This document shows, in pieces, positions 12,308-25,600 of a stretch of DNA of 64,000 nucleotides (the stretch's first letter is position 1; each line of letters opens with the position of its first letter). Source of the DNA: Colocasia esculenta. Taxonomy: Eukaryota > Streptophyta > Magnoliopsida > Alismatales > Araceae. A program made the translations under genes and the position numbers. Below the pieces are notes generated by a model that had not been told where the DNA came from, did not search any database, and saw nothing but the letters and a program-made list of their open reading frames with translations. Location: positions 310,001 through 374,000 of the forward strand of contig JACBKR010001157.1 of the NCBI GenBank assembly GCA_014218235.1. The letters are read 5' to 3'.

Positions 12308-15168
12308 TGTCATGTCCTAGTAAAAGGCTATTTATTAGGAAATGACAGAAAACAAGCACAAAGTAATAACATTAACGTTTATTCATTATAACGCAGTCTG
12401 CGGAAGTCTTATTACATAAAGCTCCTCATTACACACTAAGTGAGGAGTAAGGATGAGTAGCTACTACTCATAACATTTTACAAGTACGCAACTAAAGCAG
12501 TAAATGGTTGGTTGACTCGTCATCGGTGTCCACTCTGCACACAGCCCATTTTACACTTCTCCCTCATCTTGATTACCTGAAAAGGGAAGGATGGGTGAGC
12601 TAACTAGCCCAGTAGAATTCAAATCCTTAAATCAAAGGATTAGGAACACATGATAATTTAGGTAAGAACAGGAATGGTATCAAGAACAGGTTCAGATAAC
12701 CAACATAACATGTCAGTGAATGTATAACAGTAGTATAAAATCACAGGCATACTCAGAAATTCATATTAAGACTCAAGTTCGGAATCATATAATTATTCAC
12801 ACAGGACAGGTAATAGAACGATCATAATCAGGAGATAGTGATGCAATGTCAAACATCCCGGTATCCTTATCACTCTAAGACAAGGATAGAACGGACATCA
12901 AAGAGACAATATCAGATCTCAGAATAGTAGCTTGATACAGTGATAGTAAAACTCAGATCATGCTCAGGTATATAGCTCAAGAATTGGTTCATATATCAAT
13001 TCACATAGTACAAGAAGTATGATGACCATAATCAGGAAATAGTGATGCAATGCCAAACATCCCGGTATCCCTATCACTCCCGTACGGCCCGTAATGAATT
13101 CGGGTGCTCCTCCCAGGACTGGACCAGCCCTATTCGCACAGGCATATCAGTTAGGTGGGGTCCAAGGACCCAATAAATGTCATCATCATTATTTTATCAC
13201 ATCTCACAAGGTGTTCAAGCTTTTGAACTCTTAAGATATCAAGTAATATGAACTTAGTTGCTGAATATCAGAGAATGGACTCAACGGAGTACCATTCGGA
13301 GTTGACGGTTTCAAGGATAATTCAATAATGAGTAAGGTATCCAAAGTGGGTGATATTTATAGTAGAATGACATTAAATATCAAAGTAAATATGAGGGTAA
13401 CTTGGTAGGCTAATAGGGTGAAGTTTAAGCAAGGATTTGCACATGAAAAAGTGCTGAAATTCGAATCAGGGTCATAGCTGTCGACAGGTGAGAAGGGGCT
13501 GTCGACAGATGGCTATAGACAGAACTCAGGTTTGCTGGACTGTGTGTATCTGTCGACAGCAACCAGGGGCCTGTCGACAGATACACACAGTCCCAGTTAT
13601 CTGGGTTCTGGATAGCATGCGCTTGTCGACAGCTTTTGGGCTGGCTGTCGACAGGAAGCAACAGAACTTCCATAAATCTGTTTAAATCCATTCTAAGCAC
13701 CCTAATCATAGATCTTATAATTCAAGACATGATTGGTATCAAATGGAAGAGTCTAAATAGAGTTTTCACAGTGGTTTATAAACCGAACAAACAAGATGAA
13801 AGAAAAGGTTTGCAATTCAAACTTGACTTGCTTGAAACTAAACATAGTTTAGTACTAGAAGTAGAACCTTGATAGCAATGGTTTGATGGAAGATTCCTAC
13901 AAGATGGACACTAAACTTCAAAGTATTTCATGAATCTAAATCATGATTTGAAGTACCAACCATCTAAACCGAAGTCCTTACACGGTATTAATGATATGTA
14001 TACTTCTACCCGAACTCTATATCATGAACATGAATCAAGGGTGGAGGAAGGAGATAAAAATTAGTTTCTAAAGTAGAGCAAGGTTGATCCTCCTCCTACA
14101 AGAATAATTTTATCATGACTAGAAGAAAACAAAGAACTACAGGTATGGCAACTTGTCCATTCCTCAAGAATTTATTGTCATGTGTGGAGATCAGGATTTA
14201 AGGAAAAAGGAAATGAATCCTACCTGATTTTGAATTCTTCCTTTGATATAGAAATCCACAATCCACCACGAATAGTAGATGGGGAGATGGCCAAAAGCAA
14301 AGAAGGAGGCAGTTGAAGCAGTAGCAACTACTAAAGTTTGCTTCACTGGCTTCCCGACTACATCCAGCTACAGCTCCAGCAGCAACTCGAACAGGACCAA
14401 GAGATGCACACTCACTCTAAAGTCTCATGAATCACAGCAGCAGCATAACAGGGAAGGAGTCAGAAAGATAGGAACAAAGAAGGAGGGGGTGTATTTATAG
14501 CCAACTGGTATTGCCATGCACAACGGCACGTCGGTTTCCAGGTGTTGGGGTAAAACCCCATTTAACCACCCACAGCCACCTAGCTCATGCACACAATCAC
14601 ACACCCACACATCAGCCATCAACGTGTAAGGACCTTAATCTACCATGACATGGGCTTGCGTAGCCCAGGATACGTAAGCAACTAAAATTCCCCAGAAATG
14701 GTTTCCGTAATTGGGCCATAATTCGGCCAGTCCAAAGTTCTTTAAGTAAATATGTTCAAACGACGTCTGTTTGTCCTAAAATTTTAACCATAGACTAATG
14801 TGATGGTTTTACAAATTATGGTGATTTTAGTTTAATTTTTAGAATCTATTTTACAGTAGGTGAAAAATTACCCAAAAAATAGTCACGCCGACTTAATCTC
14901 GAAATCCGTACGTCAAAAAATTTGGATATTTATATTTCTGATATCTCCACATTTTTCTAGAAATTATGGTGTTCTCGGATTTCATTTTTGTTACAGTTTT
15001 TCAGTGTCGCCATGTGGAAGCTCGTACGTCCGAGTACGACACTGGGATAATGTTCATTAGTGCTAATCCTTCCCAAATATCAATTATTTTGTTCTAATAA
15101 TAATGGTTAGGTCCAATAATCTTATTGTTCATGTTTTTCAATAAATAAAAATTTTCCGAGGTGTTACA
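12308..15168 (-). mobile_element. Solo LTR B nested in A, TSD CAGGA
   Basis: It begins TGTCATGTCC and ends GAGGTGTTACA, with CAGGA at 12303-12307 and 15169-15173. At 2861 bp it is non-coding. The complement starts TGTAACACCTCGGAAAATTT, nearly the same as the start of LTR C, so it lies in minus orientation. It must be younger than LTR A, which it splits. It contains a cluster of CTGTCGACAG decamers (13478-13653). Confidence 0.9.
13478..13653. repeat. Cluster of CTGTCGACAG palindromes
   Basis: Five exact copies at 13478, 13499, 13550, 13571 and 13644, plus one near copy (TTGTCGACAG) at 13623, lie within 176 bases. Two of them form the inner ends of a perfect 22-bp inverted repeat (13538-13559 and 13571-13592) with an 11-base loop. 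The cluster lies in the middle of LTR B. Confidence 0.9.
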
Positions 15169-16301
15169 CAGGACACGATTTAAAATCTGTAAAAATAGTA
15201 AAACCCTACTAGACATCCACATGGACGAAATGTATGGGGTACTTGCCTCTAAATAAATCTTCAAAGGGATCAAAGAGGTTGATGAAGCTCTCCTTGGGCA
15301 GTCCCAAGAAGTCTCCAAAACTTCCTTCCTCCTGGTTCTCAGCCGATCTCCACAGCAGGTTGGGGTCGGGGAAGCCTTCTCCTTGGTCCACTCTGGCCTC
15401 CAGTTGCAAGGAACCACCGGGTGAAGCTCCAAGTTGCCGGATCAAAGCATGCAAAGTTCAATTTTTCTTCTCACAGAGCTAAGGTTTCTCTTCTCTTTGC
15501 AAAGAGCCAAAGAGAGCTCTTTCTGGTGCAGAAGGAGTTTGGTTTTAAAGGAGAGGGGTTTGGGGAACCCCGGAGAGGTGATGTGAAGGCTTGCTAGCCG
15601 TTGGAGACATCTCCCCAATGGCTGGGCTTGCTTGCCCCCGGAGTTTCGGGGTCTGCAACGCATGCAGGTCAGAGATATTAACGTCCACATCAATAGACGT
15701 TGGCTTAAGTATTGGCGTCCATCGAGGTGGACGCTGACTCAGCATGGACGTCCATCTATGTGGACGCCAATTGGGTCCTTCGGCCAGAACTCAAAACATG
15801 CAGAAACCATGCTTATCTTATACCTATGTACATGCCATACATGTGTATTATTATGTACACACTACCACTATGCAATTCATACATTATTTACAACTAATTA
15901 TACGCATGCACACATAAGTATAACTAGTTAATACATACATAGATCTGTACATCTAGGCATACACAAACATGAATTATTTACACGAAATAAAATAATACAA
16001 CAAAATTCGAGGGCCTTACAAAGTTAGTACTTAAATTTTTTTAAATAGATGCACATAATTCTAACCAAAACTATATACTTTACCTTTAAACCTGTGAACA
16101 ACATTGTAATAATGCTACATATTAAGTTGATAATATCCATGTACTTAGCTACAACTATAAATAAGTAAAATAACGAATTAGAATAAATAGATAACATATG
16201 TTAAGATTAAGAAAAAAAATTCTTAAGGAAACGAACCATTTTTAAAAGGCTAAAATGTCGCATACAGCCAACATAGTAAAGAATTGTGACTGTAATGACG
16301 T

Positions 16302-16592
16302 TTATGTAGAAGAGCCCCATCTTTGTTGGCCATGGATTCTCATAGTCACAGACAAGGAGATTTGCTTTGACGTCTTTACCAAATAAGTTTCTTCATATAT
16401 TGATTTCAGCTTGTCCCATATCTGTTTACCTGAAGTACACATACCCAATTTCACAGTGTTCATTGATGAAGTCAATCTCTCTAAGAGGGGCAAACCAAGT
16501 AACTCTTCAAGAATAATATCAATAAATTCTCTAACCACCTCTATATCCTCAATAGCATTACCTTTATCTCTTGAAATCACTCCAGTAGTCAA
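16302..16592 (-). pseudogene. copia-type gag fragment in array unit 5
   Basis: This is the longest surviving version of the gag scrap, 96 open residues on the minus strand with KQIWDKLKSIYEETYLVK. It runs on through MRIHGQQRWGSST into the exon-like membrane block, so two unrelated coding scraps are joined in one frame. It probably no longer encodes a working protein. Confidence 0.45.
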
Positions 16593-18660
16593 TTAAGCAT
16601 CACACCCATGACTAATCAACTTTTCAAAGTTTCATGGTAAAAACCAATACCGAGGATACTAAAAATGGAAGGATTCTTCTCCTAAAAGTTGAAAAATAAC
16701 TCTCTCCTTCCAACAATCTATCAAGACATAATATTTTTCTAAAAAATCTATACCCAAAATTGCATCAAAATCAATAATTATCTACCAGTCTAAAAATAGA
16801 GATAAAAAGTTATCCTAAATAATGACATTAAATAATATACTATATATATTAAAAATATTTTTTTCATATATTTTTATATTATTAATTTTATTTTATGTTG
16901 ACTCATGAATGATGACGATATAAAAATTAAATTAAAAGATATTTATTCATCATATGAGTTATTTTTAATTTAAATTTTATTTTAATTATTTAATACTAAA
17001 CTGTAAATATATATAAGAAGACATAGGGAGATGGGAGAACGGGGTGGGGAGTGGAGTGCAACGGGGTAGATTCCTCATCCTGTGGGAAGAGGGAACCAAC
17101 TCGGATCGATCGTAGAGGGAACCACTTTCTCTCTAATCTATATCCCAACCCAAGTTATTTGAAGGTTTCTCTAGCAAGGGAGAATAATGCTTCTAATGCC
17201 TAGGATACGCAACGTCGACAACCAAAAACACTGCGGTGTGTTGGCATGACTGATTTAGGGAGGATTGGGAGTTTTCAATAGGATTTGGCGCCAGCGATGC
17301 TGGGGTTGGATGAAGAGGCGCCAAAGCGCAATGGAACCCATAGCAGCTAGAAAACGACGAAGTTGTAGCTAGGTGCGACAGATTGGGAATATGTTGGATC
17401 CCTATCCGGCAAGCTGCCAGAGCAAGTCTCTAAGGCAGAGAAATTCGGAGAGCCACCTGTGCTAATCTAAGAGCGGTAGGGACAGAAGGCAGAGGATGGT
17501 GGAGACGCACGAAAGCCATCACTGCAAGTCAATGCAGTGTTTCTATTGAACAGACCCCCCCCCCCCAACACACAACCTGCTGATAGATGTACAATATTAG
17601 GCCTTCGTAAATGAATCATGAAACAACTCAACATACATCATATGAATTTTATATTGTGTTTTCTTCAGAATGTTTTAATTTTCTCTCTACTATAGTAGAA
17701 GTAATCAATTAAGCCTCACACTCTTGATTAATCAACTTTTCTCGCTTTCATGGCAAGAACCAAAACTGAGGACACTAAAAATAGAAGCATTGTTCTCTTA
17801 AAAATAGGAAAATAACTCTCTTCTTGCATCAACCTATCAAGACATAATATTTCTCTAACCAATCTATACTCAAAATTACATCAAAATCGATAATTATCTA
17901 CCAATCTAAAAATAGAGATCAAAAAGTTATTCTAAATAATGACATTAAATAACATACTATATATATTAAAATATACTTTTATATATTTTTATATAATTAA
18001 TTTTATTTTATGTTGATTCATGAGTGATGATGATATAAAAATTAAATTAAGGATATATATTTATTATATGAGTTATTTTCAATCAAAATTTTCTTTTAAT
18101 TAAATTAATTTTATACTAAATTTTAATTATATATAGGTGGACATAAGGAGATGGGACAACGGGGTGGGGAATGGAGAGCGACAAAGTAGATTTCTCATCC
18201 TGTGGGAAGAGGGAATCAACTCTGTTCGATCGCGGCGGAAACCACTTGATCTCTAGTCTACATCGCAACCCAAGTAATTTCAAGGTTTCTCTAACAAGGG
18301 AGAATATTACTTTGAATGCTTAGGACATATAGAGTCGGTCTCCAGAATTGTTGCGATATGTTGGCGTGACTAATTTAGGGAGGAATGAGGGTTTTTAATA
18401 AGTATCTAGAATAGGATTTGGTGCCAATGACGTTGGGGTTGGATGAAGTGGCACCGGAGCATAGCAGAAACTCCTGGAGGCTAGAAAGTGACCGACCAAG
18501 CTGTTGCCGGGGTAGATTGAGAATATGTTGGAGCACTATCTGACGAGCTGTCGGAGAAAGTCTCTAAACCAGAAAAATTCGATGAGCCCCTGGAGCAAAT
18601 CCAATAGCGGGTGGGACGAAAGGCAAAATACGGTGGAGACACATGAAAGCCATCACTGCA

Positions 18661-18903
18661 AAGCGAAAAATTTGTCGTGATTTGAGTTTTTTTTTTTCAA
18701 ATGAAGGGAGTCCAATTGGTTTGGTGCTAACCCGACAAACAAGTGCGTAGTGCGTTGCGTTTCTGCACCTTTCATGATGCACCAATTTTAAAAAATAAAA
18801 CATCTAATAAATATATCTTATAATCCAACCATCCAAAATATGGAAAAATAAAAAAAATAGAAGAAAATGCAACTCTTGATGAACCTAAAATGACCAAAAT
18901 AAT
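18661..18903. repeat. Palindrome-family spacer module, left copy
   Basis: The sequence starting ttggtttggtgctaa.cc (about 18717) runs through gtgcgtagtgcgtt to ccta. It matches the spacer that follows the right arm of the palindromes at 44100-44210, 58020-58200 and 63590-63780. This ties the end of the left array to the same family. Confidence 0.7.
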
Positions 18904-19504
18904 TAGGGATGTCAATGGGCTGGGCCTGGACCGGGACTTGTGAGGCCCAGCCCAGGCCCGGTTTCCTAAAAGCCGACCCAGGTCTGAGGGTAGGCCCGGT
19001 ATGGGTGGCTCGGCCTGGGCCCAGGAAAAGCCCGCCCAGGCCCGGGGGTAGGCCCCGTATGGGTGGCCTGGCCCGGGCCCAGGAAAAGCCCGGTTAAGCC
19101 CGGCCAAGCCCGAAAAATTTAAAATATATATTATTTTTATTTATATAATATATAATTTTAATATATCTACTATAATATATCTATAAAATAAAATAAAATA
19201 TATTTTACTTATATCTATATTAACATTTAACTTATAAAAGATTATATTTTTTAGTAGATTTATTGTAGAAAAAATAAATATAATTCTCTTTCTAAATATA
19301 AATTTTATGTTTAATATAAATTATATTTATATTTATATTTTTCGGGCCGACCGGGCCGGCCAGGCCGGGCCTCACAAAGCCCAAGCCCGACCCTATTTTT
19401 TTCCGGGCCGGGCCAAAAAAATTTAACGGGCTCATTTTTTCGGCCCAAGCCCAGTTGAAACCCGGTCGGGCCTCCGGGCTGGCCCGGCCCAATTGACACC
19501 CCTA
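18904..19504. mobile_element. hAT-type MITE, 601 bp, TSD AAAATAAT
   Basis: The left end is TAGGGATGTCAATGGGC and the right end is the complement of TAGGGGTGTCAATTGGGC. Exact duplications AAAATAAT lie at 18896-18903 and 19505-19512. GC-rich ends made of GGGCC(T/G)GG repeats flank an AT-rich middle. The equivalent spacer at 58190 and 63765 has no insertion. Open frames across the GC-rich ends are low-complexity and not genes. Confidence 0.9.
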
Positions 19505-20289
19505 AAAATAATAGGCCCATTAGTTGAGAAATTTTAATTCTTTGAACCATCTAAATAATTATTAGATTGTCCAAACATTCAATTTATGATAGGATACACT
19601 TTAAATTAAATATATATTTTATTCTAATATTCATATAGCTTAATTATCTATTAGATACTAAAAAAATAAAATAATAAATAGGATAAACCCTTATTTAATA
19701 TATTTATCACTTTCAATACTTTTCGTCCAAATAAAGATTGTATAATATTTTTTAATTTTTTTAAAAATATCCGATTCGTGATTAGATTGTATGAACATAT
19801 CTATCAAATATTTGATATTATGTTTATCAATAAAAATAATAAATAGTGTCCACAATTGCAATATAACAAGTTATACGTGTTACACCGAATGCACCATGGA
19901 TTGTCCTATCGTGAATTTATACAATTCGGTCGTCTGTTGAATGATTTAAAATTAAAAATTATATCCTCAACTAATAAGTCTATTACTTTCGTCAAATTAA
20001 TTATAATCTATTATAAAATATACAATCTTTATTTTTTATACTATCCAATCAGTGTTGAGATTGTCTAGATACATCAGGATGCAACATCACAATTCTTTTT
20101 GTGAAAAAAAATACATTGGTTGCGAACAAGTGTTGTTTATGAATTCTGTGCACTATTAATATAATTAGTAAAATATTAGCACTAGTCCCAAAGCCAAAAA
20201 ATTAAATTATAAATTTTTATTACGTCAAGCCTATGTCTATCAAATGACTAAAAAAAGTAATTGATAAGTACATAAAATGGCATTCCAAT
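19505..20289. other. AT-rich spacer, nothing recognised
   Basis: The first ~60 bases continue the palindrome-family spacer. The rest is AT-rich with no recognisable gene, terminus or tandem repeat. Confidence 0.4.
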
Positions 20290-20635
20290 TAATTAAGGTT
20301 TTTTGTATAGATACCCCTCCAAACTTTTATATTTACATATAGACCTCTTATATGAATTGTCAATAATACTCTCATATCTCCAAATATTAGTAATTATGCC
20401 CATGTCATGTTGAAATTATGAATCTTCTCTCAAGTTAATTTTCATAAGGATGTGAAGAGATCACATGTCTTAGGAGTATTTTTTATTTTTTGAAATATAT
20501 TTAATGGCATAAACATAGGAAGTACATAAATGCAACAATTTGGAGATACCAAGAGCATGGTTGACAAATCATGGAAATGAGGGTATATATGTAAATATGA
20601 AAGTTGAGAGAGGTACATATTTAAAAAATTGACGT
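20290..20635. mobile_element. MITE-like inverted repeat, ~345 bp
   Basis: Roughly 110-base arms (about 20297-20410 and 20520-20630) are imperfect inverted copies: 'tatttacatata.acc' near the outer ends and 'atctccaaat' near the inner ends. No clear target duplication was found, so the exact ends and the superfamily are open. Confidence 0.6.
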
Positions 20636-21121
20636 GAAACAATATTGAAACCTAACTTCTATATGTTCGTATTCTATAAATTGCATGTTAATCAAAACAT
20701 CACACTTTCTCTCCTGTAACTACAATGTAATTCACCCCCTTCTGCCCAAAGCTTATTAATTAAGAGTGTATTTTATGAGGTCTTTTTGGAAGATATATAT
20801 TTGTAGCACCTCGAAAAATTTAGAAATAATAAATTAAATAAATTAAATATTTAATATTATTTAATGGTAAATTAGAAAAAAAAATATTTAAACGTTATTA
20901 TCGCATGTATAAAATTGATCAAAAATAAAAATAAAAATTATGGTTAGACTCTAAACAATATTTTCTATCATCCTATGTAGAAATTTAGGTCAAGAAATGT
21001 TTCTTGGGCTAAAAATAAATTCAATTGAAAAAAATAGCCTAAATTCAAAAAAAATCTAATTAGGTATATGTTAAATAGGTCAATTACCATTAAATACTCT
21101 ACTAATGGGCTTGGTTAATGG

Positions 21122-21413
21122 CTCAAATTCGAGCTAAACTTATATGAGACGTTTCTCATCCCAATCCCACTCCAAATTCGAGAGAAATTCATGGAAATAG
21201 GGGGGAAATACCTAAAAATTTGGAATTTTAAGTTCTAGTTGGAGTATGACTTCCAAACTCCCAAATCTCTCAAATTCGAGCTAAACTTATATGAGACGTT
21301 TCTCATCCCAATCCCACTCCAAATTCGAGAGAAATTCGTGGAAATAGGGGGGAAATACCTAAAAATTTGGAATTTTAAGTTCTAGTTGGAGTATGACTTC
21401 CAAACTCCCAAAT
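21122..21413. repeat. 147-bp direct tandem duplication
   Basis: Two adjacent copies (start 21122 and 21269, period 147) differ at about one position (attcatgg versus attcgtgg). It lies inside LTR C, just before a TCT-rich stretch that could be promoter-proximal. Confidence 0.93.
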
Positions 21414-22121
21414 GTCTATAAATTGGATTCCTCTCTTCTCTTCCTGGGAAAACTTTTAGGGTTTCCTGCAAGGGCTGATTCAAATCGTCGAAGGCTTGAG
21501 GGCGGCTGGAGGAAGGAGAAGAACAAGCTAGTTCATCCCTGAAATCCCATCCTACGACCCGTGGGTTCTTTTACACGCTCAAAGATAGCTAGGTGATCTC
21601 ACAACCAAATCATAAAGTGCATGGATAGTTTTGTAGAACTTTGTGTTTAGTTTCCGATGGAACTGAGATCCCTAATTTTCATTGTGTATTTGGGTCATAT
21701 TAAGGGTTTTCCCATCGACTATCTGATTCTGCTGAGTTCTCATTAAACGCTTAAAAGTGCTACTAAACGAGAGTAGTTTTTTGATTAACTTTTACTGTAG
21801 ATTCATCTTGATACCAGAAACATAACAGTGCCATTTTCCCTGATTTCTCCAAATTAATTCGTTCAAGTTGGTGCTTCTAGTCTGTCCTATTATGGGCGAA
21901 TATATATGTGTTTTAAGTTATTTGACCCCTAAATTCTTTGTTCCATAGTCCTGTACATATACCATTGGTTAGATTTACAAGTCTATTTTCTATCAAAACT
22001 GGTTTCATAGATTTTCATTGTGTGGTTTTGGAGTTATGAGCGTTTTGGGAGCATGTATCCAGAAACACTAGAGTTTTAACCTATTGATTCTTATGTAAAC
22101 GTTACGTATTTTCAAATTACT

Positions 22122-22514
22122 GTGTCGACACCGGTCATGGAGAGGTCGACCTGCTCAACATCAACAGCTACAAACAACTCAATAAAAAATTCAAATAAAA
22201 ATTTGAAAAACAAGAAAAAGTCAAAGGAAATCATTTATAAAAAACCTTGGACCTCCAAGATAGCATTTCAAGATGATTGGACCAATCCTTGGAGCCAATG
22301 GTATGACAACCCTTGTTGGTATCATCCTCAATTCTTTCATCCAAACTTTTTGATGTACAAACAAAATCTATGGATTCCATCTCCTCATCTGAACTCCTAT
22401 GCTCAAATGAAAAACTCCCCTCCCACTAAAAACAAAAATATTGGTGCTTTCATTCCTAAGGAAAAGAACAAACAGAAAAAGACTGAAAACACCAATGAAA
22501 CAAAACAAAAATAA
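22122..22514 (+). pseudogene. copia gag C-terminal/spacer remnant
   Basis: This 130-codon open stretch is rich in Lys and Asn, with several aromatic Trp/Tyr-rich segments. It is in the same frame as the downstream pol ORF but separated from it by two in-frame stops (TAA at 22512, TGA at 22611). Between the stops the frame still reads GPNSVWVPKSSLH, a hallmark of the Sirevirus-like gag/protease junction. There is no zinc knuckle and no N-terminal gag, so the 5' part of the element is missing. The first ~10 codons probably read LTR C sequence (gtgtcgacaccggtc), not gag. Confidence 0.6.
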
Positions 22515-22619
22515 AAAACAAGTCAAATTTGGGTGAGAAAAGATTTACTAACAATGTTCAAACATTCTGATGGTCCCAACTCTGTTTGGGTACCAAAATC
22601 TTCTCTCCACTGATCTATT

Positions 22620-25600
22620 TTGCAGGAAGGTCGTGCACCCAACTCCAATGTGTGGTTTCTTGACAGTGGGTGTTCACGACACATGACGGGAGACAGAGCA
22701 AAATTCTCATTCCTGATTGAAAAGGAGGGAGGGTCAGTGACTTTTGGAGGTAAAAATAAAGGAAAGATCATAGGATCTGGTAAGGTTGGTCAAACTTCCT
22801 CAAACTTTGTAGTTAATGTTTTACTAGTTGATGGTCTTGATTATAATTTGCTCAGTATCAGCCAACTATGTGACAAAGGTCACAAAGTTGTGTTTGAATC
22901 TGATTTCTGTAAGATAATTGACTCATCAACTGATAAAATCAAATTCTTTGGAAAAAGAGAAAACAATGTCTACATGATCAACCTAAATAAAAACTTTTCT
23001 GAAAATCTTTGCTTTGTTGCAAATAAAAATGAAATTGCATTAACTTGGCACAAAAGACTTGGCCATGCAAGTTTCAGAACAATGAATAAGTTGTTAAGAT
23101 TGAATTTGGTTAAGGGTCTTCCTGAATCCTTCTCTAAAGTTGAAAATCAAGTTTGTGGGATCTGTGCTAAAGGAAAACAAACAAGAAAATCTTTTAAAAA
23201 CTTCAATGAGGTACTCACATCTAAGCCACTAGAATTACTTCACATGGACCTTTTTGGCCCTACAAGAATTCTAAGTCTAAGTGGCAAAAGATATGGGTTT
23301 GTAATCATTGATGATTTTACTAGATTTACTTGGGTTATTTTTCTGTCCCACAAAAGTGATACTTGTCTTGAATTCAGGAACTTCTGTACCACTGTCTTAA
23401 CAACTTATCCATATAAAATCAAAAATATTTTGACTGATCATGGGGGTGAATTTGAGAACACATCTTTTTCTGATTTATGTGCTGAATTTCAAATATTCCA
23501 CAAGTTTTCTTCACCAAGAACTCCAGAACAAAATGAAGTTGTGGAAAGAAAGAATAGAACTCTTGTGGAAATGGCTAGATACATGCTCTTAGGAAGTAAT
23601 TTGCCCAAATCCTTCTGGGCTGAAGCTGTAAACACAGCCAATCACATTCTAAATAGAGCTTTGATCATACCAAAAATCAGAAAAACCCCCTATGAATTAT
23701 TGAAAAACAAAAAGCCAACTGTATCTTATTTTAAAACTTTTGGGTGCAAATGCTTTGTACACAACAATAACAAAGAAAACCTTGACAAATTTGATGCAAA
23801 AAGTCAGGAAGCCATCTTCCTTGGCTATTCTGAGGTGTCAAGGGCTTTCAAAGTGTACATTCTTAAAACTAAAACTGTTGAAGAATCTCCACATGTTATC
23901 TTTGATGAAAATTCATTTTCAACTAATAATTCTAAATCTTGCAGGGAAAGACAAGACACTGAAGAGGATGAATTTATTGTGGACTCTTCACCAACTGTTG
24001 AGGAGTTTGAAAACATTGAAGAGAACCTGAACACACCATCTCCAAGTGGTTCAGGTAATATTGTCCCAGAAGTGGGTACTTCTGAACAAGTAATTTCTGA
24101 ACATCGATTTTTAAGAGATCACCCATTAGACAATGTGGTTGGCAATGTACATGATAGAGTAAGGACTAGATCATCATTCCTGCATGATATTGAAGAAGAC
24201 CCACTAGCTCTAATTTCCCAAATTGAACCAAAGTCAATTGATGAAGCCTTGTCAAGTTCAGATTGGATTAATGTCATGCATGATGAACTTCATCAATTTG
24301 AAAGAAATCAAGTATGGGAATTAGTACCTAGACCTAGTGACCAAACAGTCATTGGCACAAGATGGGTTTTCAGAAATAAGTTGAATGAAATTGGTCAAGT
24401 CATTAGAAATAAAGCTAGTCTAGTTGCAAAGGGGTACAATCAAGAATTTGGAATTGATTTTGAAGAATCATATGCCCCTGTAGCTAAACTAGAAGCAGTT
24501 AGAATTTTCCTTGCTTTTGCATCCTCCATGAAATTTCAAGTTTATCAAATGGATGTCAAAAGTGCATTTTTAAATGGATATATTAAGGAAAATGTTTTTG
24601 TTGAACAACCTCCTGGATTTGAAAATGAAAAACATCATAATCATGTTTTTAAGCTTAATAAGGCTCTCTATGGTCTTAAACAAGCTCCAAGAGCTTGGTA
24701 TGACCGTTTGAGTACCTTTTTACTTGAAAAAGGATATTCTAGAGGAAATATTGATCAGACTTTGTTCACAAAAACAGTCAAAAATCAAATAATTGTGGTC
24801 CAAATTTATGTTGATGACATAATATTTGGATCAACCAATATAGGCCTATGCACTGAATTTTCAAATCAAATGAAGAATGAATTTGAAATGAGTTTAATAG
24901 GAGATTTAACATTTTTCTTGGGACTGCAGGTTAACCAAACATCTGAAGGGATCTTCATCAGTCAAGCCAAGTATGTCAAGGAACTTCTCAAAAGGTTTGA
25001 CTTTCAGAATCTCAAGCATTCAAGCACACCTATTGCTATAAATGCTAAGCTAGAAGAAGACTCAAATGGTAAGTCAGTAGACCCAAAGACCTACAGAGGT
25101 ATGATTGGCTCTCTACTCTATCTTACAACTTCTAGACCAGATATTCAGTTTAGTGTGTATTTATGTGCTAGATTTCAGTCTAATCCTAAGGAAAGTCACA
25201 TGTTAGCTGTTAAAAGAATTTTTAAATATCTTGTTGGAACATGTGATTTAGGAATTTGGTATCCTGCTAATTGCAAGCTAGATTTGATTGCCTATTGTGA
25301 TGCTGACTATGCTGGGTGTAAATTAGATAGAAAAAGCACAAGTGGCTTGTGTTTATTCCTAGGTGGGTGCCTTATTTCTTGGGCTTCCAAGAAGCAACAT
25401 TCAGTTGCACTGTCAACTGCAGAGGCTGAATATGTTGCAGCAGGTAGATGTGGAACTCAGATTCTCTGGGTGAAGCATCAACTTCTCAATTACAACCAAG
25501 ATTTAGGTTGTGTACCCATCCTATGTGATAATACAAGTGCAATAAATTTGTCTAAAAACCCCATTCAGCATTCTAGAATCAAGCATATTGAGATTAGGCA

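Larger units (their letters stand above)
9893..16020 (-). mobile_element. Solo LTR A (Ty3-type), TSD AAGTT
   Basis: It begins TGTAACAACCC and ends GGGCCTTACA, flanked by AAGTT at 9888-9892 and 16021-16025. The surrounding array unit is uninterrupted at this point in other copies. Without nested LTR B and one copy of its duplication, the LTR is about 3.26 kb. No gag-pol remains, so it is a solo LTR. Its complement begins TGTAAGGCCCTCGAATTTT, close to the starts of LTRs B and C, which puts it in minus orientation. The Tekay/Del chromovirus type is inferred from length and termini. Confidence 0.88.
1684..18660. repeat. Degenerate tandem array of ~1.96-kb units
   Basis: A recurring block beginning (g/c)actttac.ttt(a/c)aac appears near 1684, 3661, 5600, 7564 and 16074. 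Spacings are about 1977, 1939 and 1964. The last is about 1985 once the 384-bp MITE and the 6.1-kb LTR insertion with their duplications are removed. A partial sixth unit (about 17700-18660) jumps forward by an internal deletion. Each unit holds, in order: a membrane-peptide exon-like block (minus), a copia gag scrap (minus), a very AT-rich stretch, a ~480-bp GC-richer module (for example 2630-3165), a poly-C run, and a block with a purine tract (minus). The 480-bp and exon-like modules also form the arms of the palindromes at 40-64 kb. Confidence 0.8.

Noticed and set aside
1684..18660. CRISPR-like or centromeric satellite interpretation of the array
   Set aside because: Units are ~2 kb, contain transposon scraps and are strongly diverged; nothing resembles spacer-repeat structure or a 150-180-bp plant centromere satellite.
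18772..19107. Pro/Gly-rich frames in the MITE at 18.9-19.5 kb
   Set aside because: They read GGGCC-type terminal repeats of the element and run across its end.
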